From: UBA4744 sp963723165
GTDB lineage: Bacteria; Actinomycetota; Acidimicrobiia; Spongiisociales; UBA4744
Reading direction: 5' to 3'
Length of the DNA: 64,000 nucleotides
NCBI GenBank assembly: GCA_963723165.1
Contig: CAVRPP010000006.1
Span: 32,161-96,160, forward strand
This document shows, piece by piece, positions 18,422 through 27,619 of this stretch (positions are counted from its first letter, which is position 1; each line of letters starts with the position of its first letter). Made by a program: the position numbers and the translations under genes. The notes under the pieces were generated by a model, which made no database searches, was not told where the DNA came from, and saw only the letters and a program-made list of their open reading frames with translations.

Positions 18422-19117
18422 TCAGGCGTGACCCTGCACCTCGGCGATCCACGCTCCAAACAACACGTCCGCCCGCCGGACGAAACTCTGCCGGGAATTC
18501 TGGAACGTCGACAGAAACTCGGACGGATCAACGCCGCTATCGCGCAACGAAGATTCGCCGCGGCGAATCCAGCCTTGGAGAACTTCGGCGGTCAATTCGG
18601 GATGGAACTGGACGCCTATCGCAGACCCCGATCGGAAAGCCTGCGGAAAGAGATCAGAAACGGCGAGCAGCGTTCCCCCGGGCGGAAGATCCCAGCTGTC
18701 GTGATGCCACGATGCGAAGGGGCCGGTTACTTCAGCCAGGACCGGGTCGCGCAACCCCGCATCGTTGAGCCTGATATCGATCAGTCCTGCCTCTTGTGGA
18801 TCGACCCGGTACGCCCGACCCCCCAGCGCATCGGCAATGATCTGACATCCCAGGCAAATACCCAGCACGGGGACACGCCTGCTCACAGCCTCCCGCACCA
18901 GGAATTTCTCCTCGACGAGAAACGGATATGCGTCCTCGTCATAGGCGCCCATATGACCACCGAGGATGGCTACCCCCGAGACCTGCGCGAGATCGGGCAG
19001 AGCATCGCCCCCGAAGACCTCGATCAGCTCGGCCGGGATGCCTCGCTGCGCCAGACTGGCGTCCAGCAGACCGGGCGGATCGTTCTCATCGTTCTGAAGA
19101 ATGGCTACGGGGAGCAT
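18422..19117 (-). CDS. Class I glutamine amidotransferase-like protein
   Basis: 231 residues with the catalytic triad of class I amidotransferases: nucleophile elbow LGICLGCQIIA, and the His and Glu of GVQFHPELT. GGHMGAYDEDAYPF is typical of the stand-alone GuaA-like group, which includes gamma-glutamyl hydrolase-like proteins. It has no synthetase domain and no obvious partner next door, so the substrate is unknown; it may act as a glutamine hydrolase for an amine- or metabolite-detoxifying reaction. Confidence 0.85.
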   Translation of the reverse strand: MLPVAILQNDENDPPGLLDASLAQRGIPAELIEVFGGDALPDLAQVSGVAILGGHMGAYDEDAYPFLVEEKFLVREAVSRRVPVLGICLGCQIIADALGGRAYRVDPQEAGLIDIRLNDAGLRDPVLAEVTGPFASWHHDSWDLPPGGTLLAVSDLFPQAFRSGSAIGVQFHPELTAEVLQGWIRRGESSLRDSGVDPSEFLSTFQNSRQSFVRRADVLFGAWIAEVQGHA

Positions 19118-19252
19118 ATGAAGGTGGTCATTGATTTTCGTTCGTCACAGACTAGGAATGGCAGCACCACTTGCGATGCGCCGACCGATGGCCTCCTCAC
19201 AGGTCCAGCGGCACCACGGTCCCATTGACGGACCTCCCACTACCCTTTTGGG

Positions 19253-21664
19253 GTGGCCGGACCATATTGCTTCGTTTGCGATGTTGCCGTTGAGGGCGAA
19301 ATCTGTCCTACGTGCAATACCGAAACGTGGCGCCCAGCCGGAGAGCCAGCCGCGCCTCGCCCCGCCGATGAACCCATAGACCATGCCTCTGTAGAGGGCC
19401 CCCAAACGACGCAGGGATTCGATTCGCCTGCGCCCGTTCCGGCACCGGTAATCGCACCGCCTTCTGGCGCGGATCTGCCGGGAAACACCGATGAGGCCCC
19501 GCAGAGGCATCGATCGGCGCCCCCGAGTCGGTGGGCGCCGATCGCAGCAGCCGTGGTTGGCGGCATCGTCCTCCTCTCGGTCGTGACGGGCCCTTCCGGT
19601 ATGGAACCCGAAGATGAGACCGTCGAGACCCCTTCGATCACCGCTCAAACCACCACCACAGTGCCGGTCCCGGGCAGCTCCCGGGGCCTGTGGCAGCCAC
19701 CAGATGGAACATGGGTCGGCGCTTTCGCCCTCTCTTCCGGTCGCCCGGACACTCTGTTCGGACCGACGCTGTCCGGGGGGCTCCTCACGCTCGACTCGGA
19801 AACAACTGTCGTCGATTCGCTCCCCGATGGGCGACTCGTCGGGGTCGACTCGAACAACCAACAGGTCGTCCTGATCGGAGTTGGCGAGAACGGAACCACC
19901 CGTGAAGTCGCCCCGCTCCCCATGCCCGGGCCGCAAAGTACCCCGCCGCTGCTTTCTCCCAATGGCACCCGGCTGGCCGTTATCGACGCGGCAGGGGTCC
20001 CCTACGTTTGGAAGCTCGCAACCGCTTCTCTTCGTCCGGTCGAAGGCGATCACATCGTGGTCTCACCTCGCGACTCGGCATCTACAGCGGTTGAAGCCAT
20101 CGCTTCGCTCAGCTGGTCTCCGGACTCGAACCTCCTGGTCCTCAATGCCTTTCAAGGGGGCTACTACGTGTGGGATCTGGAGGCCAACGCCGTCAGCCGT
20201 GCCTCGACGCCGGGACGTGCGGTCGCTCTGTCCAACTCACAGGTTGCTGCATGGGGAATCGACGGCCTGGAGGTTCGCGACCTTACCGGCAGAGTCTTGC
20301 GGCGGTGGCCCGACCTGCGGTCGGCTGAGGACCGAACCACGCTCCCGCAGGGAGCGTTTGATCCGCTCGAGAGGTACCTGGCGGTCCGAGGACGGGTAGG
20401 CGACGATCAGGTCGGCCTGACGGTGCTCTCCACCATCGGCACCACTCGCCGGCTGCTCACGACCGAACCGGCGCAGGGCTTCGCCTGGTCCGGCGACGGA
20501 AGCGGGCTCTACTGGCTCGACTCGAACGGGTTGCAGGTCTGGTCCGCCGACCCCGAACGTGCCTCGGCCACCATGCTCGGCGGAAACGGCGGGCCTTTCG
20601 CTCGTCTCCGGGTGTACGACCCGGCCATGGCGCCCCTGGCCCACCCGGCGCTGGAGGCGGCCAGCCTGATGGAATTGCGTGAGGGGATTGTCACCCGCAG
20701 GACCATCAACGGCTCCGAGGTCTTCTTTACCGGAATGAAACAGGCAACGGTTGCCCCGGCCGGCGTTGGCGGTCTGTTCCTCACGGTCGCGACCGGTGAA
20801 CCAGACCAGCCGGTTGCGCTGGCAGATCCACCCAACGGGGACTCGTCTCGAGTTCTCGGAAACCTGGAGGGAACCCAGTTAGGAAACGAAGGCCGGATTG
20901 TGCGGGCCATACCGTTGAGCCCCGGCGACGGAGACAACCTCACGTCCGGCGAGCTGGAGGCGACCCGGTGGTACCTCGAGACGGACAACGGTTCGATCCT
21001 GTTTGGACCCGATGCCGGTCTCTTCACAACGGTTGCCGAGGGACGTTCCCTCAGCCACCTGGCAGGAATAACGTTCTCCGTTGCTCCGGATGGATCGGCC
21101 ATTCAAACCATCCCGGACGGGGACGGGACCGAAACGATTCTCACCGCCGCCGCCCTCGATGCAGAACGCATTCTGGCGGTTTCAGTCGTACGGCGCGCCA
21201 TGTTCGTAATGGTCGAAACCCAGGCAGGGGAGGTGCAGATCTGGCAGGTCCCGGCGGACAGCGAGCTGCTCGGCACGCCCCTGTTCCCGCCTGCTCCCTC
21301 TATCACCTCGTCGGCCTGGGTCGTCTACCGCACCTCGGGTCCGGCGAGCGGCGGGGCGATCCTGGCGGAGCCGGACCCGGCTGCCGGCGAGGTATTCGCG
21401 GCACGCATCGATAGCTCCGATGGACCGGTAACGGTCGTCATGGCGGCCCCGCTGGCGCTCGAATCTGTGTGCGGCGCCAGCGCCGGAGGCACCTGCGTGT
21501 TGTTCGAGACTCCCGGCCGCGCTTTGGGTTTCTCCCCGGACGGCAACTGGCTGCTGATCGGCTACGGCAATGAATACATGGCCCTGTCGACGGTAGGACG
21601 GGGCCGTCTGGTCCTCACGGACGGAGCGCCCGACGGTGTGGCCTGGGTAACCGGCGGCCGGTAG
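19253..21664 (+). CDS. Zinc-ribbon, single-TM protein with a large extracytoplasmic beta-propeller-like region
   Basis: 803 residues. Two Cys pairs at 6/9 and 18/21 (CFVC and CPTC) make a short zinc ribbon. A Pro-rich spacer, one TM at ~95-112 and a Thr/Ser linker follow, then about 650 residues of repeating beta-strand units (LSWSPDSNLLVLNAF, FAWSGDGSGLYWLDS, LGFSPDGNWLLIGYG) typical of WD40/TolB-like propellers. Start: GTG at 19253, weakly supported. The zinc-ribbon head is closely like that of the 81-residue protein at 27218-27463. Function unknown; the layout suggests a surface sensor or scaffold. Confidence 0.8.
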   Translation: MAGPYCFVCDVAVEGEICPTCNTETWRPAGEPAAPRPADEPIDHASVEGPQTTQGFDSPAPVPAPVIAPPSGADLPGNTDEAPQRHRSAPPSRWAPIAAAVVGGIVLLSVVTGPSGMEPEDETVETPSITAQTTTTVPVPGSSRGLWQPPDGTWVGAFALSSGRPDTLFGPTLSGGLLTLDSETTVVDSLPDGRLVGVDSNNQQVVLIGVGENGTTREVAPLPMPGPQSTPPLLSPNGTRLAVIDAAGVPYVWKLATASLRPVEGDHIVVSPRDSASTAVEAIASLSWSPDSNLLVLNAFQGGYYVWDLEANAVSRASTPGRAVALSNSQVAAWGIDGLEVRDLTGRVLRRWPDLRSAEDRTTLPQGAFDPLERYLAVRGRVGDDQVGLTVLSTIGTTRRLLTTEPAQGFAWSGDGSGLYWLDSNGLQVWSADPERASATMLGGNGGPFARLRVYDPAMAPLAHPALEAASLMELREGIVTRRTINGSEVFFTGMKQATVAPAGVGGLFLTVATGEPDQPVALADPPNGDSSRVLGNLEGTQLGNEGRIVRAIPLSPGDGDNLTSGELEATRWYLETDNGSILFGPDAGLFTTVAEGRSLSHLAGITFSVAPDGSAIQTIPDGDGTETILTAAALDAERILAVSVVRRAMFVMVETQAGEVQIWQVPADSELLGTPLFPPAPSITSSAWVVYRTSGPASGGAILAEPDPAAGEVFAARIDSSDGPVTVVMAAPLALESVCGASAGGTCVLFETPGRALGFSPDGNWLLIGYGNEYMALSTVGRGRLVLTDGAPDGVAWVTGGR

Positions 21665-21740
21665 CCTGCGGGCCGTTTGTTTCGATGTTGTTAACCCCGC
21701 AGACCGACGGGTACACAGTGGGTCGCAGTACGTTGTTGGC

Positions 21741-23168
21741 ATGAATGGCCGTGGGATCTGGATCCTGATACTGGGTTTGAGTGCTGCGTCGTGCTCGGCA
21801 GTCGAAACGACACCTCCATCCGCTTCGAGCAACGACCAGACGACATCGAGCACCACACCGACCGGCGATCTCTCGTCGACGATCACTGCTCCTACCATCC
21901 CACCTGCTCCGCGGGTGGCGGAGGGGCCGCTCAGTGATGGGCTGGCGGAAAGCCTGGAGGCGCTCATCCTCTCCCTCGGTACGAATGTAGACCGTGAGGC
22001 CATCGACCGGATCGGTGACTCGGGAGACGTCCGGGCGGCCTGGGTTCTGGCCGATGTACTCCGCTTCATTCAGGTTGGTCCGAGCGCTGAATCGGCGGTC
22101 GCGGCCATCGAAGAGCTGACACAGGTCCGGTTCGAACCAGAGGCTCCCGGATCGGAATGGGTAGCGGTGTCCAATCTTCTCATGACATGGGACGTCGCCG
22201 CTCCTCCCGACTACCTCGGTTACAAACGCCGTGTGTTCACACTGGTCGAACCCCGGTGGGAACCCTTCTTCGCAGACGGTGCCGCGGTCGACTGGCGGTT
22301 TGTGAGTTGGGGCGGGGTCTTCATCGACGATCGGGAAACGGGTGATGGCTCGCTCTGCACTCGCGGCTGTATCCCGGCGCTCGACGATCCGGCCGTCACC
22401 CCGGCTGCAGACGGCTCGTGGTATCCCGACAACGCGATCGTGTTCGGAATCGTTGTGAACGATGAGGCACGCGCCTATCCGAAGAACATGATGGAGATTC
22501 ACGAGATGGTCAACGACACGGTGGGAGGACGGAGATTGGGTATCCCCTACTGCACGCTCTGCGGATCAGCCCAGGCCTACGTCACCGACGGCATACCCGA
22601 AGGAATCGAACCCCCGCTACTGCGAACCTCCGGGCTCTTGATCCGGTCGAACAAGATGATGTTCGATCTCAACACCTACTCGCTGATCGACACGTTCCGG
22701 GGCAATGCCGTTTCGGGGCCCCTCGGTCAAGCGGCCCTGCAGCTCGAGCAGGTTTCGGTTGTCACCTCGACCTGGGGCGAGTGGAAGGCAGCCCACCCGG
22801 AAACGACCATCCTGGCCCGAGACGGCGGAATCGGCCGGACCTACCCTGCAGATCCGCTGGGTGGCCGAGATGCCGGGGGACCGATCTTTCCCATCGGCAG
22901 CGTGGATGCGCGGCTTCCGGTTCAGGTTCAGGTCTTCGGAGTTGAGACACCCGACGGTCGTTTTGTCGCCTTTCCGGCCGACCAGGCCCGGGCGGCGCTC
23001 GATGCCGGCGACCGGGTCGAACTCGACGGCGTTCGACTGGTCCAGGACGGCGACGGGTTGCGCGCCGAACTTGCCGGGGGCAGCGAGGTAGTGGGGCACC
23101 AGTCATTCTGGTTTGCATGGAGCCAATTCCATCCCGGAACACTGCTCTGGTCGCCCATATCCGGATGA
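21741..23168 (+). CDS. DUF3179-domain lipoprotein
   Basis: 475 residues. Lipobox LSAASCSA (Cys about 18), Ser/Thr-rich linker, a helical region (about 62-150), then the DUF3179 domain with AYPKNMMEIHEMVND, GIPYCTLCGSAQAY (conserved CxxC), LLIRSNKMMFD and WSQFHPGTLLW. The CxxC and conserved His suggest a metal or redox site, but the activity of the family is not known to me. It precedes purC by about 50 bp and may share its transcript. Confidence 0.85.
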   Translation: MNGRGIWILILGLSAASCSAVETTPPSASSNDQTTSSTTPTGDLSSTITAPTIPPAPRVAEGPLSDGLAESLEALILSLGTNVDREAIDRIGDSGDVRAAWVLADVLRFIQVGPSAESAVAAIEELTQVRFEPEAPGSEWVAVSNLLMTWDVAAPPDYLGYKRRVFTLVEPRWEPFFADGAAVDWRFVSWGGVFIDDRETGDGSLCTRGCIPALDDPAVTPAADGSWYPDNAIVFGIVVNDEARAYPKNMMEIHEMVNDTVGGRRLGIPYCTLCGSAQAYVTDGIPEGIEPPLLRTSGLLIRSNKMMFDLNTYSLIDTFRGNAVSGPLGQAALQLEQVSVVTSTWGEWKAAHPETTILARDGGIGRTYPADPLGGRDAGGPIFPIGSVDARLPVQVQVFGVETPDGRFVAFPADQARAALDAGDRVELDGVRLVQDGDGLRAELAGGSEVVGHQSFWFAWSQFHPGTLLWSPISG

Positions 23169-23216
23169 ACGTCCCGATCCCGGTTGACCTCCGGTCGAGG
23201 AGCTACCATCCCGACC

Positions 23217-24098
23217 GTGCTGGCGTTGGAACACGTTGGATCGGGCAAAGTACGCGAGATATACCGGATCGACGACGCCCGGTTGCTCTTCGTCGCCTCG
23301 GACCGCATTTCTGCTTACGACGTCATCCTCGAAGACCCCATCCCCGACAAGGGCCGGGTCCTGACAGGCTTATCGCTGCACTGGTTCGAGTATCTCGACA
23401 CTCCCCACCACTTGGTCAGCGTCGATCTCAAGACGGTGCCCGGCCTCACTGATGAGCAACGAGCTGATCTAGCCGGAAGGGCAATGGTCGTCCGCCGTGC
23501 CGAAGTCATTCCCGTCGAGTGCGTCGTCCGCGGGTATCTCTACGGTTCGGCCTGGGGCGAGTACTACCGCGGTGGCGGGCCGACCACCGAGCACCTTCCT
23601 GGCGGGTTGCAGCAGGCGGACAAGCTGCCGGAGCCGATCTTCACACCCGCTACCAAAGCCAGCTCCGGCCACGATGAGAACCTGACCGAGGCCCAGGCAA
23701 GGGAGCTCCTCGGCCGCGTTGTTTATGAAGAGCTGCGGACCCGTTCGATTGACATCTACCTTCGTGCTTCCGAGTACGCAGCCGAGCGCGGGGTGATCCT
23801 GGCAGACACCAAGTTCGAGTTCGGTTATGCCGGAGGCGAACTTCTCCTCATCGATGAGGTCCTCACCGCAGACAGCTCGCGCTACTGGCCGGCCGATCAG
23901 TGGAAGCCGGGCGGGGTGGTTCCATCCTTCGACAAGCAGTACGTCCGCGATTGGCTCGACTCGACGGGGTGGGATCACTCCCCGCCCCCGCCGCGGCTGC
24001 CGGCCGAAGTGGTCGCCGGCACCCGCACCAGATACGTTGAGGCATACGAGCGTATCGCCGGAAAGCCCTTCGACGAATACCTGGAGACGAGCAGATGA
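23217..24098 (+). CDS. purC: SAICAR synthetase (phosphoribosylaminoimidazole-succinocarboxamide synthase)
   Basis: Joins CAIR and aspartate with ATP; 293 residues from this start. Signatures: GSGKVREIY, FVASDRISAYDVI, ECVVRGYLYGSAWGEY, PIFTPATKAS and LADTKFEFG. The GTG at 23217 was chosen because homologues begin a few residues before GSGKVRE; a GAGGAG box stands 14 nt upstream, a long spacing, and TTG at 23184 is the alternative. Its stop overlaps the purS ATG (ATGA). First gene of the purC-S-Q-L block. Confidence 0.95.
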   Translation: MLALEHVGSGKVREIYRIDDARLLFVASDRISAYDVILEDPIPDKGRVLTGLSLHWFEYLDTPHHLVSVDLKTVPGLTDEQRADLAGRAMVVRRAEVIPVECVVRGYLYGSAWGEYYRGGGPTTEHLPGGLQQADKLPEPIFTPATKASSGHDENLTEAQARELLGRVVYEELRTRSIDIYLRASEYAAERGVILADTKFEFGYAGGELLLIDEVLTADSSRYWPADQWKPGGVVPSFDKQYVRDWLDSTGWDHSPPPPRLPAEVVAGTRTRYVEAYERIAGKPFDEYLETSR

Positions 24099-24337
24099 AG
24101 GTCACTGTGCATGTGCATCGCCGCCCCGACATCGCCGATCCTCAGGGTGCGACCGTGCAGCGGGCATTGCTGGACCTTGGTTACGGGGGCGTCGAGCGAG
24201 TGCGGATCAACCGGATGATCGAACTCGATATTGCGGGCAGCGACCCGGCCGTGGTCGAGGCCGAAGTACGCGCCATGTGCGAACGGCTGCTCGCCAACCC
24301 GGTCATGGAGGACTTCGAGGTGGTGGTCGAGCGGTGA
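24095..24337 (+). CDS. purS: FGAM synthase subunit PurS
   Basis: 80-residue small subunit that bridges PurL and PurQ and helps channel ammonia. The N-terminus MKVTVHVHRRPDIADPQG and LLDLGYGGVERVRINRMIEL are typical of PurS. It overlaps purC (ATGA) and purQ (GTGA), which keeps subunit ratios matched by coupled translation. Confidence 0.94.
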   Translation: MKVTVHVHRRPDIADPQGATVQRALLDLGYGGVERVRINRMIELDIAGSDPAVVEAEVRAMCERLLANPVMEDFEVVVER

Positions 24338-25032
24338 AGGCAGCCGTGATCGTGTTTCCGGGCACCAACTGCGAACACGACACCGTCTACGCCCTTGCTT
24401 CGGTCGGCGTGGAAGCCGAGTTGGTCTGGCACCGTGAGACCGACCTCAGCGAGTTCGCAGGGGTGGTACTCCCCGGAGGCTTTGCCCACGGCGACTATCT
24501 CCGTACCGGCGCTATCGCCCGCTTCTCACCGGTGATGACCGAGGTTGAGCGCCTGGCCGCCGCCGGGATCCCGGTGCTGGGGATCTGCAACGGGTTTCAG
24601 GTGCTGTGTGAAGCCGGCCTCTTGCCGGGAGTCCTGCTCCAGAATGCAGGGCTCCGATTCGTCTGTCGACCCGTACACATCCGGGTTGCATCGACCGACT
24701 CAGTCTTGACCAGGGCGGCGCGAGTCGGCCAGCTCCTGGAGATACCCCTCAATTCGTACGAAGGCAATTACACAACCGACGCCGCCAGCTTCGTTGCGAT
24801 GCAACGGGACGACCGGATTGTGCTGGAGTATTCGGACTCGACAGGTCGGGTGACCGATGAGGCAAACCCGAATGGATCGATCGGGAACACCGCCGGGATC
24901 ACCAACCGGGTCGGGAACGTGGCCGGGCTCATGCCGCACCCGGAACGGGCCATCGAGCGTGTGCTCGGTTCTGCAGACGGGCGAGTGCTTCTGGAGTCTT
25001 TCGCGATGAGTATGAGCGCCGCCCTTGTCTGA
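24334..25032 (+). CDS. purQ: FGAM synthase glutaminase subunit PurQ
   Basis: 232-residue class I glutaminase that supplies ammonia to PurL. It has VFPGTNCEHD, LPGGFAHGDYLRTGAIA, nucleophile GICNGFQVLCEAG and the catalytic His/Glu in LMPHPERA. The GTG at 24334 overlaps the purS stop; the frame is open far upstream but that part is a shadow of purC. It overlaps the purL start by 8 bp. Confidence 0.95.
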   Translation: MKAAVIVFPGTNCEHDTVYALASVGVEAELVWHRETDLSEFAGVVLPGGFAHGDYLRTGAIARFSPVMTEVERLAAAGIPVLGICNGFQVLCEAGLLPGVLLQNAGLRFVCRPVHIRVASTDSVLTRAARVGQLLEIPLNSYEGNYTTDAASFVAMQRDDRIVLEYSDSTGRVTDEANPNGSIGNTAGITNRVGNVAGLMPHPERAIERVLGSADGRVLLESFAMSMSAALV

Positions 25033-27201
25033 GTCTGTTGCTCTGCACCGGGCGTTGGGGATGACCGACGACGAGTACGAGTCTGTCTGTCGAATCCTCG
25101 ATCGCCCGCCGCGTGACGCCGAACTGGCCATGTACTCGGTCATGTGGTCCGAGCATTGCTCCTATAAGTCTTCTCGTCCGCACCTCGGACGCTTCCCCAG
25201 CGAGGCACCGTGGGTGGTGGTCGGTCCGGGTGAAAACGCAGGCGTCATCGATCTGGGTGATGGCTGGCTGGCCGCCTTCCGGATCGAATCCCACAATCAC
25301 CCCTCATTCGTCGAGCCCTACCAGGGAGCGGCCACCGGGGTGGGCGGAATCCTCCGGGACGTATTCACCATGGGTGCGCGACCCATCGCGGTGTGGGACC
25401 AGATTCGCTTCGGCTCACTCGACGAGCCCCACAACCGATACCTGTTCGCCGGCGTGGTAGCCGGAATCGCCGGATACGGAAATGCGGTAGGAGTACCGAC
25501 CGTCGGCGGTGAGGTGGCGTTCGAAGATTGCTATGCGGGCAACCCACTGGTCAACGTCATGGCCCTGGGAATCCTCCGGCGAGAGCAACTGATGCTGGCC
25601 GAGTCGGGCGGTGCCGGCACAGAAGCGATTCTGCTGGGGTCCGCGACTGGGCGCGACGGGATCGGCGGCGCCTCAGTCCTCGCCTCGGCGAGTTTCGACG
25701 ACGCCAGTGCCGCCAAGCGGCCATCGGTGCAGGTGGGCGACCCTTTCGAGGAGAAGAAGCTGATCGAAGCCTGCCTCGAGCTCTATGAACGCGGGCTGGT
25801 GGTCGGCATTCAAGATCTCGGAGCCGCCGGTTTGTCCTGTGCCACGTCAGAACCGGCTGCTAAGTCGGGCATGGGCATGGAAGTCGACCTGGGGCGGGTC
25901 CATGTGCGGGAACCGGACATGACGGCAGCCGAACTGTTGATGTCCGAATCGCAGGAGACGAATGATGGCCTTCGTCTCCCCGGCAGACGTCGATGAGGTC
26001 CTGGCAGTAGCCGCCAGATGGGAGATCGACGCGTCCCGAATAGGGACGGTGGCACTTGGTGGAACCCTCCGGGTATTCGAGAACGGAGCCATGGTCGCCG
26101 AAGTCCCGGCCGCCTCCCTTTCCGAAGACGCTCCCGTGTACCACCGGCCCCTCCAGCGGCCCGGCTGGTTGGATGGGGTTTGGGCAGAACCGTGGGAATC
26201 CGGGGAGCCGGATGTCGCAGCCGATCTGCTCAGGCTCCTGGACGAGCCTGCTCTGGCAGATCCCGCCTGGATCTACCAGCAGTACGACCACATGCTGTTT
26301 CTGAACACGGTTATCAGACCGGGACACGACGCCGCTTTGCTGCGCATCAAGGGCACCAGCAAGGCGCTGGCCGGTACCACCGACGGGAACGGAAGGCCGC
26401 TGCTACCTGGACCCCCGGCGCGGCGCCGCTCGTCTCGTCTACGAAGCGGCTCTCAACGTGGCGGTGACCGGGGCCAACCCGATGGCGGTGGTCGACAACC
26501 TCAACTTCGGGAATCCGGAAAAACCCGAAGTGATGTGGCAGTTTGCCGAAACGATCGAAGGGATTTCGGAAGCGTGCGAGCACCTCGGAATACCGGTCGT
26601 TGGCGGCAACGTCTCTTTCTACAACGAGACCGCCGGCATCGACATCTACCCCACCCCCATCGTCGGGTTGGTCGGTCTGGCCGACCCATACCCGGAGCGA
26701 CCCCCGCGGGGGGACCAGGCCCAAGCCGGCCTGGAGGCGTGGCTGATCGGACCGGACAATTCGAACGATCTGGCCGGAAGCATCTACCAGAAAGTCGTGG
26801 GACGAGCCATCGCCGGCCGCCCGTCGGAAGCCGACCCGGACATGGCCGTTCGGGTGACGAGTTTGGCAACCCGGCTGGCCAACACCGAGCTCACGCCCGT
26901 TCTCCACGACATTTCGGAAGGCGGTCTGGCAATAGCGATCGCCGAGGTGTGCATCATGTCGGAAGTGGGCATCACCGTCGACTGGTCTGGAAACCCCTTT
27001 GCAGAAGACCCCCACCGGGTCGTTGCCGCAGTTCAACCTGAGCATGCCGACCGGATCGTGACTTTGGCCTCCGAAGCCGGCGTTCCTATTCGCCGCATCG
27101 GCAGCTTCGGAGGGAACTCGATTCGCCTGGGACCGGTCGTGGTGGACCTGATCCAGGCCACCAGGGTGTGGCGCGATGCCCTGCCCCGTCGAATGGATTG
27201 A
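25025..27201 (+). pseudogene. purL: FGAM synthase PurL, interrupted by two apparent +1 frameshifts
   Basis: Encodes the ATP-dependent synthetase that turns FGAR into FGAM. As given, the frame breaks twice. The first part (25025-25957) ends at LLMSESQE and continues in another frame as RMMAFVSPADVDEVL after one extra A at 25958. The second break is one extra base within 26397-26400, after KALAGTTDGNGR, with the third part resuming at CYLDPRRGAARLVYEAALNV. Removing the two bases gives 724 residues, normal for small-type PurL, with SHNHPSFVEPYQGAATGVGG, GIQDLGAAGL and HDISEGGLAIA all intact. The conservation of all three parts suggests sequencing error or a very recent mutation, not long decay. 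Confidence 0.92.
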
Positions 27202-27217
27202 CGGCTCCAGGTCTTCG

Positions 27218-27463
27218 TCACGAAATGCCGGCGGAAGAGGCTGATACCACGGCGATGGCCACAAGCAGCAGGGCCACGATCACCATGACGATGATGGCTC
27301 GGGTTCCCAGACCGGTCGGCCGACTATCTCCGTCTGCACCGACCGTCATCGGGCGTTGGGGTTTTTCCGGTGGCTTCTTTGTTTCGCGGTAGGGAGGGGA
27401 TCCGCATCGAGAACACTCGTCACCATCGACGGGAGCATCACACCGAAAGCAGTAACCGGCCAT
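27218..27463 (-). CDS. Small zinc-ribbon membrane protein
   Basis: 81 residues: MAGYCFRCDAPVDGDECSRC gives two CxxC pairs (5/8 and 17/20), followed by a basic/Pro-rich stretch, one TM at about 56-76 and almost no outside domain. The start at 27463 was chosen because the zinc ribbon begins there. It sits between purL and purF on the opposite strand. Its head closely resembles that of the 803-residue protein at 19253. No function known. Confidence 0.75.
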   Translation of the reverse strand: MAGYCFRCDAPVDGDECSRCGSPPYRETKKPPEKPQRPMTVGADGDSRPTGLGTRAIIVMVIVALLLVAIAVVSASSAGIS

Positions 27464-27619
27464 GGTGCAAGTTAAGCCGGTTCTCGAAGACGGCAACTGC
27501 TTTCCCACTCCGGTGAATCCTCCGGAAACTCCATACCCTGCCTCCGGTTCCCGAGAATCTCGCCGGGACGCCGTTCGGGCCGTCGCACCCTGGTGGACGG
27601 GAGGCCTGGCGCCCGTGCG

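Noticed and set aside
25958..26400. Programmed frameshifting in purL
   Set aside because: No slippery heptamer or downstream pseudoknot is evident at either break, and the same type of extra base occurs in several unrelated genes.
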